64,000 nt of DNA from Melitaea cinxia (Eukaryota; Arthropoda; Insecta; Lepidoptera; Nymphalidae). The DNA is taken from contig NC_059423.1 in the NCBI RefSeq assembly GCF_905220565.1, forward strand, positions 279,001 through 343,000. Reading direction: 5' to 3'. The notes beneath the pieces were generated by a model. The model saw nothing but the letters and a program-made list of their open reading frames with translations. It made no database searches and was not told the DNA's origin. The translations under genes were made by a program, and so were the position numbers. Positions 34,228 through 46,927 of the stretch are shown piece after piece. Position 1 is the stretch's first letter, and each line of letters begins with the position of its first letter.

Positions 34228-34458
34228 AGAGTTTTTTTCCGTTGCTTATGGTGGAAAAACTCAAACTACTGGAAAAAAATGATTTTTTTTTTAACAGGAG
34301 TACACCACACTATTACTGAGTGAGGTAAATTTTTACACAATTCAGTCATGTCGAAATCTAAGTGTCGAATAGAGGTAATAATAATTATTATTATTAATGA
34401 AACAGTTCTTTTTAGAACTACTTTTTGCCTCTTGGTAAAGGTAACTTGGCTTGTGGTT

Positions 34459-34590
34459 CTAACGATAAACTGACTGACGACCTAAGGAAAACAGCGGGAG
34501 GCCGCTGGATTCAGAGGGCACAAAACCGAATGGAGAGGCGAGCATAAGGGGAGGTCTACGTCCAGCAGTGGACTTGTAATGCTGATGGAT
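34459..34590 (+). pseudogene. C-terminal relic of an RTE-like LINE polyprotein
   Basis: The plus frame reads TDDLRKTAGGRWIQRAQNR, MERRA, stop, GEVYVQQWT, matching the usual lepidopteran LINE C-terminus pattern (W.DD..K.AG..W...A..R ... EAYVQQW). In-frame stops are present. The same tail terminates family-B and family-C retroposons. The minus-strand ORF here is a shadow. Confidence 0.6.
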
Positions 34591-35033
34591 GGATGGAATA
34601 ACGGTAAAGTGGTAAATGGTAATAATGGACGGTAATGCTTCTGGTAAAGCTGTGGTAGCCACAGGCTATATAAGGGGGGAATAGACGCAGTCGCAGCGGA
34701 AGACTAGTTTACTATAAAAGTGAACAAACATAATTCAGAGCTGTTTAAATAGAGTTGTGTTATAAATAGTAATTGTTTAATTTAGTCGTAGACACTGAGA
34801 TTTGCTTAGGACCAGAAATGATTTTAAAAGTCATTATGAAATATTGTGCAATTAGCGTAATATTAGGAACAAACAAACACGTGATTCACTTTTATTATAA
34901 TTATGTTAAATTTATTTATCGGTTACGATTTTAAAATAATCTTTGAGTGATAGACAAAGCTAGCTTAACTGAAGTGGGGCACACCATGAAATTTTCTGCT
35001 CAAAATATGGAGCAGAACGATGTTAGGACCTAT

Positions 35034-36175
35034 ATTATTTTTTCGTCTACCTACGTTGTATTACTTGTCGATGTAATTGAAGTCGGATTTTTTAACCGAC
35101 TTCCAAAAAAGGAGTAGGCTCTCAATTCGACTGTTTTTTATGTGTGTTACTTCAGAACGCAGTTTAACTGAGGTAGGGCACAGCAGGAATTTCCTGCTCA
35201 AAATATGGAGCAGCACGACTGGGGTAGTACCTCGACCTTACAGAAGATCACAGCAAAATAATACTGTTTTCAAGCAGTATTGTGTTCCTGTTGGTGAGTA
35301 AGGTGACCAGGGGGATTGGGGATTGGGTCGGCAACGCGCTTGCGATGCTTCTGGTGTTGCAGGCGTCTATAAGCTACGATAATCGCTTACCATCAGGTGA
35401 GCCGTACGCTTGTTTGCCGACCTAGTGATATATAAAAAAAAAGAAATTTTGACTGGGTGGACCGATTTCAACAGTTTTTTTTAATCAAAAGGTGGTGTGT
35501 GTCATTTGGGCCCACTTAAATTTATTTGAGATCTAACAACTACTTTTCGAGCTATATCTAATAATACGTTTTTACTTGACTATTTCTTCGTCGACATACG
35601 TTGTATTATACCGCATAACTTTTTACTGGGTGTACCGATTTTGATGATTTTTAATTTAATCGAAAGCTGATGTTTATCATGTAGTCACATTTAAATTTCA
35701 TTGAGATTTGATAACAACTTTTTGAGTAATCTTTGATAACGCGTATTTACTTGACTATTTTTTCGTCTACCTACGTTGTATTACTTGTCGATGTAATTGT
35801 AGTCGTTTTTTTTCGTATGCCAACAAAACAATTATTTAATTTAAAGTTGGTAGTTATCATTTGGTCCGAATAAAAATTAATAGAGATCTGACTCGCACTT
35901 TTCGTTTTTTTGTTATATCTAATCTAATCACGCGTATTTACTTAACTATTTTAGCATCAACCTACGTTGTATTGTACCTTATAACTTTTTACTGGGTTAC
36001 CGATTTTGATAATTATTTTTTTTAATCGATGCTGATATTTATCTTGTGGCTTCATTTAAATTTGATCGAGACATGATGACAACTTAAAGAGTAATCTTTG
36101 ATAACGCGTATTTACTTACTAGTTTTTCGTCTAATGTTGTATGACTAATCGATGTAATTGAAGCCGGGGTTATCG
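35034..36175 (+). mobile_element. AACCGACTTC-terminus element with nested family-A SINE
   Basis: Element E starts near 35094 (AACCGACTTCC) and ends near 35812 (TGTAATTGTAGTCG); partial E copies abut it on both sides (35034-35087 and about 35820-36170). A family-A SINE (about 35160-35430, with A-tail) interrupts it after TTACTTCAGAAC. The inverted ends AACCGACTTC / GAAGTCGGTT are clean in the copy at 63222-63941. No ORF. Confidence 0.6.
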
Positions 36176-36384
36176 GTCAAAAAAAAATCATATCTTCGAT
36201 TTTGAATGATTTTATTAGATATATAATAATTTAATTACAGATAATGGGAAATTGTAAAACTATTATCGATTTTGAATGTAGGCTGTGCTGAGAACCGTCA
36301 ATAATCTCAATCGTTACTTTTTAAAAATGTCAATACACTATCTAATAATCTCATATTAAGAAAATTTTGATGAAGATAAAATGA

Positions 36385-36600
36385 CGACGCGTTGATCCAG
36401 CGTTCACAACTTCACATCACTGTCACTGTATGTTTTGAGCAAGCGGTCGCGAGTTCGATCCCGCACATGAATAACATTTGTATTGGCCATATAGATATTT
36501 GTCGTAGTCTGGCCCATCTGGGCATTTGTACTTATGTATTGTTTGTTTCCGGACCTACGACACAAGAGAAAGTCCTACTTGGGGCCATTGAGTGTTAAGC
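36385..36600 (+). mobile_element. tRNA-derived SINE
   Basis: B box GAGTTCGATCCC at 36451-36462. The body ATTTGTATTGGCCATATAGA ... GTCTGGGCATTTG is shared with copies at 4425, 51890 and (minus) 52775-52890. The 68-residue ORF across it has no meaning. Confidence 0.65.
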
Positions 36601-36721
36601 TTTTATTTATTGTGTTGATTTATTTAAATTATGATGACGTAGAGAAAAACGCAGGTTAATACCAATATTGTAATATTTATTAATTCATTTCTTGCAATCA
36701 AATTGCAAAAGTTTTTATGTT

Positions 36722-37276
36722 TGTAGTCTTTCGACTGAATTGGAAGCTCCTTTTCTATATTTGCAAGGCACGGGCGTAGGTTATACTCGCACTCTTTACA
36801 ATACTATGTAGGTAGTACTTAAAATGATTATAACAAAATTGTAATGCGATCCGATCCAATCTATCGTGTGGCATAGGGAGTAACTCAGAGCAGTGCCTAG
36901 GACTTGCGACCCAGGTGTAGGTTTAAGGAGGCCTCCTTTGAGATGCGCATCAACGCTCACCTTCACTGCTCGAGTTATACGTCCCGCCTAGCCACATTAA
37001 TCGTAATAGATAACAATTAATTCGTTTGCACAAATTAATTATTGAATGAGTCTAGGTTAAGCTACTAGCAGGATACAACAAGTGTATCGTGCCAAGCCAG
37101 AGCCAAGACTGCCTTAGCGGCGGTTGCACCGTTCGTTTCGTACACGTCAGAATAACTCGAGTAATATAATAAATGAGGGTAGATGACTTATCGAACAATG
37201 TGCTAGGTGGCGCGATCGTTGCATCTGTTGCTTATAAATTCCTTTCTAATTGCGTATGACGGCGCTAGTGTTGACA
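36722..37276 (-). repeat. LTR (3' LTR if minus-oriented)
   Basis: 555 bp; plus-strand ends TGTAGTCTTTCGACTG and GGCGCTAGTGTTGACA. It pairs with 38949-39506. Confidence 0.92.
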
Positions 37277-37699
37277 CGGCCATCCTGCCATCGCCCTCGT
37301 GTGATGGTCAGCCTTGAGTAGAAGAAAAAGCTACAACAGTGCCTTGTACCACTCAGTCAAACTCAACGTAAAAGGAAGAACTTTACAATAATCTCAATCA
37401 TAACTAATCACTACAGATAAATACCATAGCCATGTACCATCAACGTCATCACAACCAATACTATAGACTTCGACAACAAGTTACAACCAAACTTACAGAA
37501 ATCCCCGAGTAAATACCTCTAACACCACGGCTTTCTAGCCGAAGAGCAATCACATGACTCTATCACAACAACGGTCTCCATAGACCACGACCTCCGCCAG
37601 AGTTAAACTCACATCGCTCACCCACGGACCTGAGTCTGACAAGTTACACGTAATACGTGTAATGTGCCCTTCGGAGGTTGAACGCTGCACACGTCCACG

Positions 37700-37850
37700 C
37701 GCCGCTCGCTGCGTGCTGCGCCGGCTTCACTGTTGATACAAGCGATCGACAATACAAGCGGTTTTCGGGCAACATCAACTATGTAACGTCTAAAATAGCT
37801 AGCTAAACCCTGACAATCGCATGACCTCGTGCGTTCATGTCGTGCATCCG
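37700..37850 (-). pseudogene. Ty3/gypsy pol relic
   Basis: The minus frame reads QGLASYFRRYIVDVARKPL, matching the conserved segment at the RT-RNase H connection of Ty3/gypsy pol (GLASYYRRFI...A.PL). It is about 25 residues in an otherwise unrelated 78-residue ORF. It is a fragment with no catalytic motif, left over from internal deletion of the element. Confidence 0.65.
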
Positions 37851-37949
37851 CCAACTCGGCGCTACTCCTCCCGACCTATACAACAGTAACGAGTGACTTT
37901 AATAACTGTTCGGCTATTCCTGACCAAAACGCTGAGACCGTAATGCACT

Positions 37950-38660
37950 AGGGGGTCGGGCGTACTGGGCCCCTTTCATCCCTTCCTAACATAGCATGGC
38001 CCGGGCGTACGTGGCCCCTTCAACCAGCTTTCTAACTGTGGATCGGGCGTACTAGGCCCCTTCATCCCTTCCTAACATAGCGTGGCCCGGGCGTACGAGG
38101 CCCCTTCAACCAGCTTTCTAACTGTGGGTCGGGCGTACTAGGCCCCTTCATCCCTTCCTAACATAGCGTGGCCCGGGCGTACGAGGCCCCTTCAACCAGC
38201 TTACCAACCGTGGGTCGGGCGTGCTAGGCCCCTTCACCCTCACTCTGTAGCGTGGCCCGGGCGTACAAGGCCCCTTCAACCAGCTAACAACCGTGGGTTG
38301 GGCGTGCTAGGCCCCTTCACCCTCACTCTGTAGCGTGGCCCGGGCGTACAAGGCCCCTTCAACCAGCTAACAACCGTGGGTCGGGCGTGCTAGGCCCCTT
38401 CACCCTCACTCTGTAGCGTGGCCCGGGCGTACAAGGCCCCTTCAACCAGCTAACAACCGTGGGTCGGGCGTGCTAGGCCCCTTCATCCTCACTCTGTAGC
38501 GTGGCCCGGGCGTACAAGGCTCCTTCAACCAGCTAACAACCGTGGGTCGGGCGTGCTAGGCCCCTTCACCCTCACTCTGTAGCGTGGCCCGGGCGTACAA
38601 GGCCCCTTCAACCAGCTACCCATGGCCCGGGCGTACAAAGCCCGTCCAACCAGCTTACTA
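37950..38660. repeat. GC-rich tandem array of two-part units
   Basis: Eight units begin at 37956, 38043, 38129, 38215, 38298, 38381, 38464 and 38547: three of 86-87 bp, then four of 83 bp. Each has two related halves, TCGGGCGTGCTAGGCCCCTTC and CCCGGGCGTACAAGGCCCCTTC (spacing about 41 bp). A degenerate final half lies near 38622. The unit length is not a multiple of three, so no repeat protein is implied. Confidence 0.93.
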
Positions 38661-38948
38661 ACCGATAAGAATGTTACAGAACGACCGAAAAGAACTAAAA
38701 TACCGATGTACCAACTAATAAAAGAAAATAAAACGATGATCGATGTACCCACTAATCACCACAAAATATTGCAACTAACTTGCACACTAGCTAAAAACAG
38801 ATGTATCGTCAGGAGGTGAGCCTATAACTTCAACTATTTTCTGAAATAGCTTCCATACCGGAAACGAAGAGAGACATTTCTTCGTTCAATGTAACTAACT
38901 AAATTAGTTACATTTTGAAAGTGGGGGTGGATCTTATCCCACTTCTGA

Positions 38949-39506
38949 TGTAGTCTTTCGACTGAATTGGAAGCTCCTTTTCTATATTTGCAAGGCACGG
39001 GCGTAGGTTATACTCGCACTCTTTACAATACTATGTAGGTAGTACTTAAAATGATTATAACAAAATTGTAATGCGATCCGATCCAATCTATCGTGTGGCA
39101 TAGGGAGTAACTCAGAGCAGGGCCTAGGACTTGCGACCCAGGTGTAGTTTTAAGGAGGCCTCCTTTGAGATGCGCATCAACGCTCACCTTCACTGCTCGA
39201 GTTATACGTCCCGCCTAGCCACATTAATCGTAATAGATAATAACAATTAATTCGTTTGCACAAATTAATTATTGAATGAGTCTAGGTTAAGCTACTAGCA
39301 GGATACAACAAGTGTATCGTGCCAAGCCAGAGCCAAGACTGCCTTAGCGGCGGTTGTACCGTTCGTTTCGTACACGTCAGAATAACTCGAGTAATATAAT
39401 AAATGAGGGTAGATGACTTATCGAACAATGTGCTAGGTGGCGCGATCGTTGCATCTGTTGCTTATAAATTCCTTTCTAATTGCGTATGACGGCGCTAGTG
39501 TTGACA
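38949..39506 (-). repeat. LTR (5' LTR if minus-oriented)
   Basis: 558 bp, with an extra TAA relative to 36722-37276 and single substitutions such as CAGGGCC for CAGTGCC. It ends GTGTTGACA before TATTTATTTAC. Confidence 0.92.
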
Positions 39507-41768
39507 TATTTATTTACTTAAAACTACTAATAAATGTTTATGTGTATCTATGATATTAATTTTTAAATATTCATTGATCATTATTATGTACTAGCTGTAC
39601 CCTACACGCGTTGCTACGATTTTTTTAATTATTTTTTTTGGTTGGTAGTACCAACTCAGAAACCTTTGTGGGCTCATGCACAACACTTAGCTGAAGATCA
39701 TGATTTGATCAAATGCATAGTTTACGATTCCATAAAGGACAGATAAATATTTTTTTTATATATATTGATATTATACTTATGTCTTGTTTAATTAGAAAGT
39801 AATAACAAAATAACTTTACCGATGTCAGTTTAGACTTAATAGTGAATTGTTATTGTAACTGGTACCCACAGGACAGGCTATGCGAGGCCGCCGGATATTG
39901 CAATAATTGTAAATGACTTGTTTTCTACCATTTTTTTTATGTTGAATCATTACTACAAGGAAGCTAGCGTTATTAAGCCTACGCATCTTTTATATTTGTA
40001 ATATAATATTTGACATATGAACTCAAATTTGCTTTGTTATTATTTTATTTATCACACAGGCTTATAACTAATAAACTTACGTCTTACTAATTAGTAGATA
40101 ATTAGAGTTTAATAAACATATCGTATGTACAGATAAAATAAATAGTTTTTAAAATGGCGTCCTTCCATTTAACTGCGATATAAGAATCGATTTTACACCC
40201 TAAATATGCAACTTACTTCCCTAACGCTTTAGTAAAAATAAATATTAAATAATTATTATTCAAAAAAACTAGCTACCCGGATAGACTTCGTTCTATCAAA
40301 ATTTAATAGTAAAAATTACGCTTCAGCCTGTAATATCCCACTACTGGGCATAGGCCTCATTCCCCATGTAGGAGAAGGATCAGAGCTTAATCCACAACGC
40401 TGCTCCAATGCGGGTTGGCGGGAAAATTATTCTTTTTTTAATTTTTTTTAGTATTAAAACCTTCCGTAGGTCTTAAGGAACATACAAAAAAATAAATTAG
40501 CCGAATTGGTCGAGCCATTCTCGAGTTATGCGCTTAGCAACATTTATTTTTATTTATATAGATTACCATTGTGTGTACGTTAGTGTTGTGTGAATCGAAT
40601 CAACCGAGTTTTATAGTTTTTTTTTTTCAAATTTGTCGATTTTAAAGTCATTTTTTACGTAGTCTCTTTCTTACTTTGTACTTACTACTGCTTTTCACGT
40701 ACAATTTCGACTATGGTATGTCTCCCTAAACTTAAGTACCCTAAAGTTACATTTGGACGTACATGTTGCATAAATAAGAAGTACGTAACTTTGGTGCTAC
40801 TACGAATGCACAAAATTGGATAATCCTTTTTTTTCTGAGTTCGTTATTGTGAGTATAAGGTCTGTACAAAAAAAGACGATATATTAAAAAAAAATAGTTG
40901 GACGAATTTCGCTGGGTCAACTCGTTGTATATAAAAATATAAATAAAAAATAATGAAAAGAAAAATTATGTACGAAGGATATTCCTAAGGGACTCATCTC
41001 TTCCAGGAACCTTCGGAAAGGACACGAAGAGAATAAAGTGGAAAGACAAAAAAGGTATATCAATGACAAAAAAATGCAACATCTGTAAACGAATAAATTA
41101 TTTTCTTATTTACACACACACATACATGTGTATATAAAAATATTTACAACAATAGGTATAAAAACTTCATATAATTATCTCAATTATTTTTCTAAATATT
41201 TTTGAGTGATTTTTTTTTTTGCTATGACCATGTGCTGTGTGTGTGTCTGCTGGTCTTTGCGGTATTATTAAGCGGCTCTTTTGAAAGATTAGTTTCTAGA
41301 CTCCAGCACAATACTAAACTGGGTTCGTTTCGTAATGAATACCTTATAGGTCTGTTTTTATTTTATTTTATTGTTTGTGACAACAGTGTAAAATAAATTT
41401 ATTTCGCCTGTTTCTGTTATTCTATTTAGAAACAACGAATTAGGTAAATTTTGTTTAATAATAAAATTAATTAAACGAACTTTGGGTGCAAAAATTATTC
41501 ACAATTAGGGGAATAATATAATATAAAGAAAAAAGTGCTTTCTTTTTTTTTGAAATAAAAAAATTAAAATTTAATCTGATTCGTTTTTACAACACTTCAA
41601 TTAAAAACCCATATAGAAAGTATTTTGTACTAATAACTTAATATTTAATTTTTTAAATAACCGAAATTTATTTTAAAATACGTCTAGAACATTTTAATGA
41701 AAGTCATTCACTCCACCCGCTGTATTCCTTCAAAATTTCCTCCTTTGCTGAAAATCGATACCTCCGTC
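39507..41768. other. Non-coding upstream region of the kinase gene
   Basis: AT-rich. CTAGCTGTACCCTACACGCG at 39592 resembles a minus-strand Helitron-like end. A family-C tail lies at 40320-40432 (minus). A repeat containing GAGCCATTCTCGAGTTATGC lies at about 40490-40565. No coding exon is seen. Confidence 0.45.
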
Positions 41769-41826
41769 TGACGTACGACGATGTTTGAAATTGCCGCCGG
41801 TGACGTAAAACTGACCTCTTACGTCA
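41769..41826. promoter_or_regulatory. Cluster of three CRE-like motifs
   Basis: TGACGTAC at 41769-41776, TGACGTAA at 41801-41808 and its exact reverse complement TTACGTCA at 41819-41826, within 58 bp. TGACGT is the core of CREB/ATF sites. They lie about 420-480 bp upstream of the SIK start codon. Their role in the promoter is inference; the transcription start is not defined. Confidence 0.4.
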
Positions 41827-42109
41827 CTCGCAACGGACTAGCGTTATCTCCCTCACACTAATTGATAACAAAATAGATTGAATGAGAGAGAACAGCCATC
41901 ATAAGCTTGTGAATAAAGTACTTTTTTATGACACGGAGACGTTCAACTTGTGCCTCGCGGATTGATAACGAACCGCTGATTACGCTATCTAGAGCTGTTT
42001 GTTTGATATTAGCGAAGTTTAAAATACCTTAAAAATTGTGCTGCAGCATTTGAATGTGTCGCATGGCCTTACTTTCAGTATGTCACTACATATAAGTTTG
42101 TTTTTGTTA

Positions 42110-42246
42110 ATGAAATATCGCGGGCCGACGTTGTGCCTCCTCGTCGAATGACGTGAGTGCCGAGCGCCGCCGCGGCGGGAAAGCGAACTAACGACAGTAA
42201 CTAGAAATCCGTCGGGAAGTACGGGTCTAAGACGCGATCCCCGACG
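42110..42246 (+). promoter_or_regulatory. CpG-rich 5' leader of the SIK gene
   Basis: GC content rises sharply relative to the flanks (GAGCGCCGCCGCGGCGGGAA). An in-frame TAG at 42202-42204, 45 nt before the ATG, closes the frame upstream and supports the chosen start. Confidence 0.55.
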
Positions 42247-42396
42247 ATGGCCAACAATATAAAGCCGATAGCTAAGACCAAACACTTCCCGATCGACCAG
42301 CTAGTATGCGTCGGGAACTATGAGCTGGAGAAAACGATCGGCACGGGCAACTTCGCCGTCGTTAAACTCGCAACACATTCTATTACTAAGAGTAAG
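42247..42396 (+). CDS. Sik3: Salt-inducible kinase, first coding exon
   Basis: Fifty codons from ATG to a GTGGGT donor, phase 0. The protein starts MANNIKPIAKTKHFPIDQLV and continues VGNYELEKTIGTGNFAVVKL, then ATHSITKSK. GTGNFAVV (residues 32-39) is the glycine-rich ATP loop (GxGxFxxV); the exon ends just before the expected VAIK strand with the catalytic lysine. NFAVVK with an upstream Y-E-L-E-K-T-I-G and an ATH..TK.K segment is SIK-like and closest to SIK3 from memory; MARK (NFAKVK) and SNRK (HFAVVK) differ. SIKs are Ser/Thr kinases activated by LKB1 that phosphorylate CRTC coactivators and class IIa HDACs. GTG replaces the usual GKG. All later exons lie beyond the window, giving a first intron of at least 21.6 kb. 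Family 0.9; SIK3 rather than SIK2, about 0.6. Confidence 0.85.
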
Positions 42397-43810
42397 GTGG
42401 GTATCTTTCGACGCGTATTTCAGTGATATCTGTGTCCCCACGGTGTAGATTTACGTTTTACGCGTGTGCCTTACCAGTTCCTACCGGATCGAGGTGTCGA
42501 CGCAGTGTTTAGTGTGTTTGTGATGTGTGATCGGTTTTTTCCACTGGTCGAGCTGCGGCCGTTTGTAGCGGCGCTCAGGTTAGCAATGTAACATTGAGAA
42601 CTCGTTCCGTGAGACGTACCTGGCTGACTGATGGGGGCGAGAACGACAAAACGTGTTTTGTGTAAAAAAAAATAAAGACAGAACCCGTCAAGTTTCGCAG
42701 TCCATTGTTTACTATACTCGGTTGGTATGTCGTATGCACTCTCCAACTCGGTCGGGTTATAATCGAACTTCAAAATTTTCTTTAGCGAAATTTTAGTTAA
42801 CAAACTTTTCTTGCAAGTAGTTTTCTCCCGTTCATTCGCATTGATTCGTTAGTTTTTTCGCTAGAAAGGGAGCGATTGACCTCCGAAATGTTTTTGCGAC
42901 AATTATTTTCAATTGAGAAGTTCATTGGATGTCCTCCGTTCAATTATGGTGTCGTTTCATTATTACAACTTATTTCAATTCAACTACTCGGCCATTCGAA
43001 CAATACGTGAGAATGATCTTATTATTTTCAGTTTTCTCTTTATCATTATTACAAAGAAAGTTCTGGTTGACTTCTAAATAATTAGAATTAATGTTGACAA
43101 AAACAGAGAATTCGTTGAAAACTTTTTATGTCAGAATTTTTTTTATAACCTTTAAATATTGACAAACTCAAGTCGAACTTTAGTCTGCAAGATAAATTAA
43201 TTAAAAAATCTGTACTGCAAAAACATAGGAAATAAAATAAATTATTTAATTAAGTTCCATTCTGTCAAATCAGAAATACCATAGATTATTTACAAAGTTT
43301 TTTTATCACTGATAAATATGTCCAAAACACCTCTAATATACAATAAATTATTAAAGTATTAGTCATGAAGGCAAGCAGATACTTTTCTTAAATTAAAATT
43401 ATACACTAAAATTATTTCATACAATAAATTATGTTCTTGTCAAAACATAAGTCTGAAAGAGTCCATTTTTTTTTTTAAGATACAGCATAGAAAAAAAAAA
43501 AATCTGCCTTTTATTCTGAATGTGTAATTTATTTTTACCTTATGAATTAAAATGTATTTTTAAACTATGAAAACAGTAGTCAAACAATATCCTTACAAAG
43601 CATTAAAATCATACTTAATGACTTTATATTACTTAACATAAACATGAGTTAATATTTTGCTTCTATCATCTATCAAAATTTATAAAGGAAAAAATTTAAA
43701 TTTTACTATTAATACCTCATATTATAACAAAATATCCACACTATATCTAAATAACAGTCTTGCTACTGTCAGCGATAGTTAGTATGATGCCTTATGGTAC
43801 TCAAACTGAG
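42397..43810 (+). other. Start of SIK first intron, mostly unique AT-rich DNA
   Basis: No exon or repeat is recognised. The 110-residue minus-strand ORF at 42471-42803 has low-complexity composition and no recognisable family, and I do not call it. I see no VAIKIIDK-like continuation on the plus strand anywhere downstream. Confidence 0.5.
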
Positions 43811-46800
43811 ACTATTAACTGAGGTAGGGCACAGCAGGAAAATTCCTGCTCAGTATATGGAGCAGCCCGACTGGGGAAGTACCTCGACCTTACAAAAGAT
43901 CACAGCTAAAGACTTTCAAGCAGTGTTGTGTTAGAGTGGTGAGTAAGGTGACCAGAGCTCATGGGGAATCATGAATTGGGAATGGGGTCGGCTACGTGCT
44001 TGCAATGCTTCTGGTGTTGCACACGTCTATAAGCTACATAAAATTGATTTTTTTTAAAGAATAATATCTACAACATATACACACGGTCATCCGTTCCTAA
44101 AGTAAGCAACTTAATGCTTGTGTTATAGGTAACAGCCGACTGGTATAGCTACATATTTTTTTTCGATAAATATAAATAATACCTGCTTTAGCTTTTAATA
44201 TCCTGCTACTGGTCCTCTTTCCCCATGTAGGAGACGGATCAGACGCAAGGACTTAATCCACCACGCTGCTCCAATGCGGGTTGGCGGATATATTCCCTAC
44301 TATGAGTAATGTTTGCTATCAGGTGTACACGATAACAACCGGGACCGACGGCTTAACGTGTTCTCCGAGGCACGGTGGGGACCCACATGGACTGCACAAA
44401 CACCCTACTAATACTAATAAATACTACATATATAAATAAATATTATATATAATTTTTGATATTATTTATAATTGAATTAAGACTTAAATATATACAAATG
44501 GCAGTCTTGTCACTGAAAGAGATCTCTCAGTTATTGTATTGATTGTATTAATTGTATTAATTTAAGGAATTTATTGTTTGTTTATTAATGGCCAGTTTCA
44601 ATATTATCTCTAAGTTTGCTTACTAGAGATTGAATTTTGACATAAACTCCAGATAAATTGTGTAAAAATGTACCGTTAGTAGGCAAAACTAGAGAAAAAT
44701 TGAATATTAAAACTTGCTGTAAGTATATTGGCTTCTTAATAAAAAATATAAAAAAAAAACAACCTTTAGATAATGTATATAAAGAGAAGAGACATGTGTC
44801 AATGACTAAGTGATTGATTATTTGAGCCTGTAACAACCTGACTGGTGGGCATAGGCCTCTTTCTCCGTGTAGGTGAAGGATCGGAGCATAATCCACCACA
44901 CTGCTCCAATGTGCATTGGCAGATATATTCCCTACTATGAGTAATGATAGCTATTGAGTCTCTATCAATCATTATAAATAAATATATATCTATAGAAAAT
45001 ACCATAAATATCACAATGTAATTTAAACTATTTAAATTTATTTTTTTCACAATGCCTGCTACGAAAACATTGGAACATATACTCATTTCTAATACACTAT
45101 TCTTTTAAATAGGGACAAAATTAGATCTTTTAAATATTAATAATTATATAAATAATGATATATTTAAAGTTTAAATTATATTATACGTCTTGTACTTAGT
45201 AGATCTAACTGGAACTAAATAATTTTGTTTAAAAAGTTGTATTTTGACATGAATGATTCGAAAATTTCTCCAGATATATACATACATAAAACAAATATAC
45301 GTGCATTTATAGGCATTGATAATAATAGTATATTGACTACCCGCTGATGTAGTTTGCAATGTTATCCGCTCTGCGATTATGTAATGGATTCTCAGCCCGA
45401 GTCTCAATGTAATATTTATTTACATATGTAATAGCTATACGGTTTAATGTAAAAGAAATAACTATCTATATCAGTCGACTGTTCCCTAAAACAAGCGTTC
45501 AGTCGTCTACCTTAGGAGCAGACGACCGTATGTGTATTTTAAACATATTTATGAAACAAAAGTGAGAAATTTGAAAACAAGGCTCACTTTTCTTATAACG
45601 ATTCATTATTTTTGTAAAATAAATATATTTTTGAAGCTAAAACTTTTCACGCACGCTTGACTTACGGAGTACGCTGGTGAAGGCGTGACTAGAACTTTAC
45701 GAAAATTGTGACCGGGCGAGGCGAACGGAGCAAGACAGAGAGCAAGCACATATTTTCTTTCTCTCTATCTCTCATAGCCAATTACGTTTCGTATATCTAA
45801 GACATAGTGCAGGCCTATTGTGCAGAAGCATAATTTACCTATTTATTTAATAATAGGAACTTGGGTGTTGTTCACAAATTCTTTCTAATTGGATAATATT
45901 AAAGTTAGTACTAAAGATGACTAGCAATATCAAAAATTAAATCAACGGGGGAGGGGGTGGTGTTTCAGTGGTTGTGGGTAAAGTTTATCCAGCAAATAAG
46001 CTACGAATAGACTTTTACGGCTGTAAGTAGAATAGGCCATTGTATTCTGTTTCTCCTCAATTATATCAAAAATCAAATAATATACTACCATTTTTAGATT
46101 CACATTAGCAAATAGAAATATCTCATAAATACATGCAATTCGACGGTAAAACGAATAGGTACTATATCAAAAACTTATCCGTTGGATACCGTCATCCGTC
46201 AAATAGCGGTCCACAACTGGTGTAACAGGCCTTGAACTGTAGAATATAAATCGCAATTAAAACAAAATTATAATAAAATTATTACAATAGATATTTTATT
46301 TAAGTAGTAATCAGTTAATAGTAGTATACTTAGCTGTGTTTGTTTAAAAGTTATTTTAATTTAACACTTACGTAGAGATAAGGTAAAAAATAAATAAATA
46401 AATATTTAGTCTATGGACGTATAAAAAGGCGATGATTTAGCATAAAATTATTTGTTTTGAAGCTTAGGACCGTGTACGCAGCCGAAGCACACCAGTATAA
46501 GTAGTTTTTATATGTCACATATAAAAAAATTATCTCCAAAATGTAAGTATGCGCGTAGCTTCCGAACGTCTGCACCAGATTTCGTAATTCTTTTTTTGGC
46601 GTTCGCTATTGTTGAGATAAGTTCTGTATAAAACGAAAATTAAAAAACAATTGATATATTTAGGAGAAAAAAAAATGAGTCTGCTTTAGACCACAAGACT
46701 GAAGTAAAACTTATGAAACGTAACTTTTTCTCTTTCTATCTTCACTAACTTATATATCCCTCTCAACTTCCATTCGTCTCGCCCGATCGCACTTTTAGTA

Positions 46801-46927
46801 ACTCTCGTCACGCATTCACCAGCTTACTCCCCAAATAAAGCCTGCTTAAAGAAGTTTTACTTCAAGAATGGTGTATAAAGTTCACCGGATCCTCTCGTTA
46901 CTAATAATATCATATTATGGGTACATT
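43811..46927. other. SIK intron: retroposon cluster
   Basis: Family-A copy at about 43812-44035; minus tRNA-derived SINE fragment (CACGGTCATCCGTTCCTAAAG) at about 44060-44160; family-C tails (minus) at 44190-44290 and 44825-44925; degraded tRNA-derived SINE at about 45355-45545; the GGCGAGGCGAACGGA repeat at 45636-45835 and, inverted, 46680-46865. No exon. Confidence 0.55.

Larger units (their letters stand above)
36722..39506 (-). mobile_element. Non-autonomous Ty3/gypsy-like LTR retrotransposon
   Basis: Two direct LTRs (36722-37276 and 38949-39506) with TG...CA ends differ by a 3-bp indel and about three substitutions, so the insertion is young. The 1.67-kb interior lacks gag, protease, integrase and most of pol. 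The only pol trace is on the minus strand (37700-37850). The purine-rich GAGGGCGATGGCAGGATGG (minus strand) beside the left LTR fits a polypurine tract and supports minus orientation. No matching target duplication is visible (ATGTT left, TATTT right). The interior is dominated by the tandem array at 37950-38660. Confidence 0.85.

Noticed and set aside
37950..38660. CRISPR array
   Set aside because: Units are contiguous two-part tandem repeats without unique spacers, inside an LTR element of a eukaryotic genome.
36717..39511. Target-site duplication of the LTR element
   Set aside because: The five flanking bases (ATGTT and TATTT) do not match, so none is claimed.
42471..42803. 110-residue minus-strand ORF just after the SIK exon
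   Set aside because: No family resemblance, Ser/Thr low complexity, and it lies within an intron.
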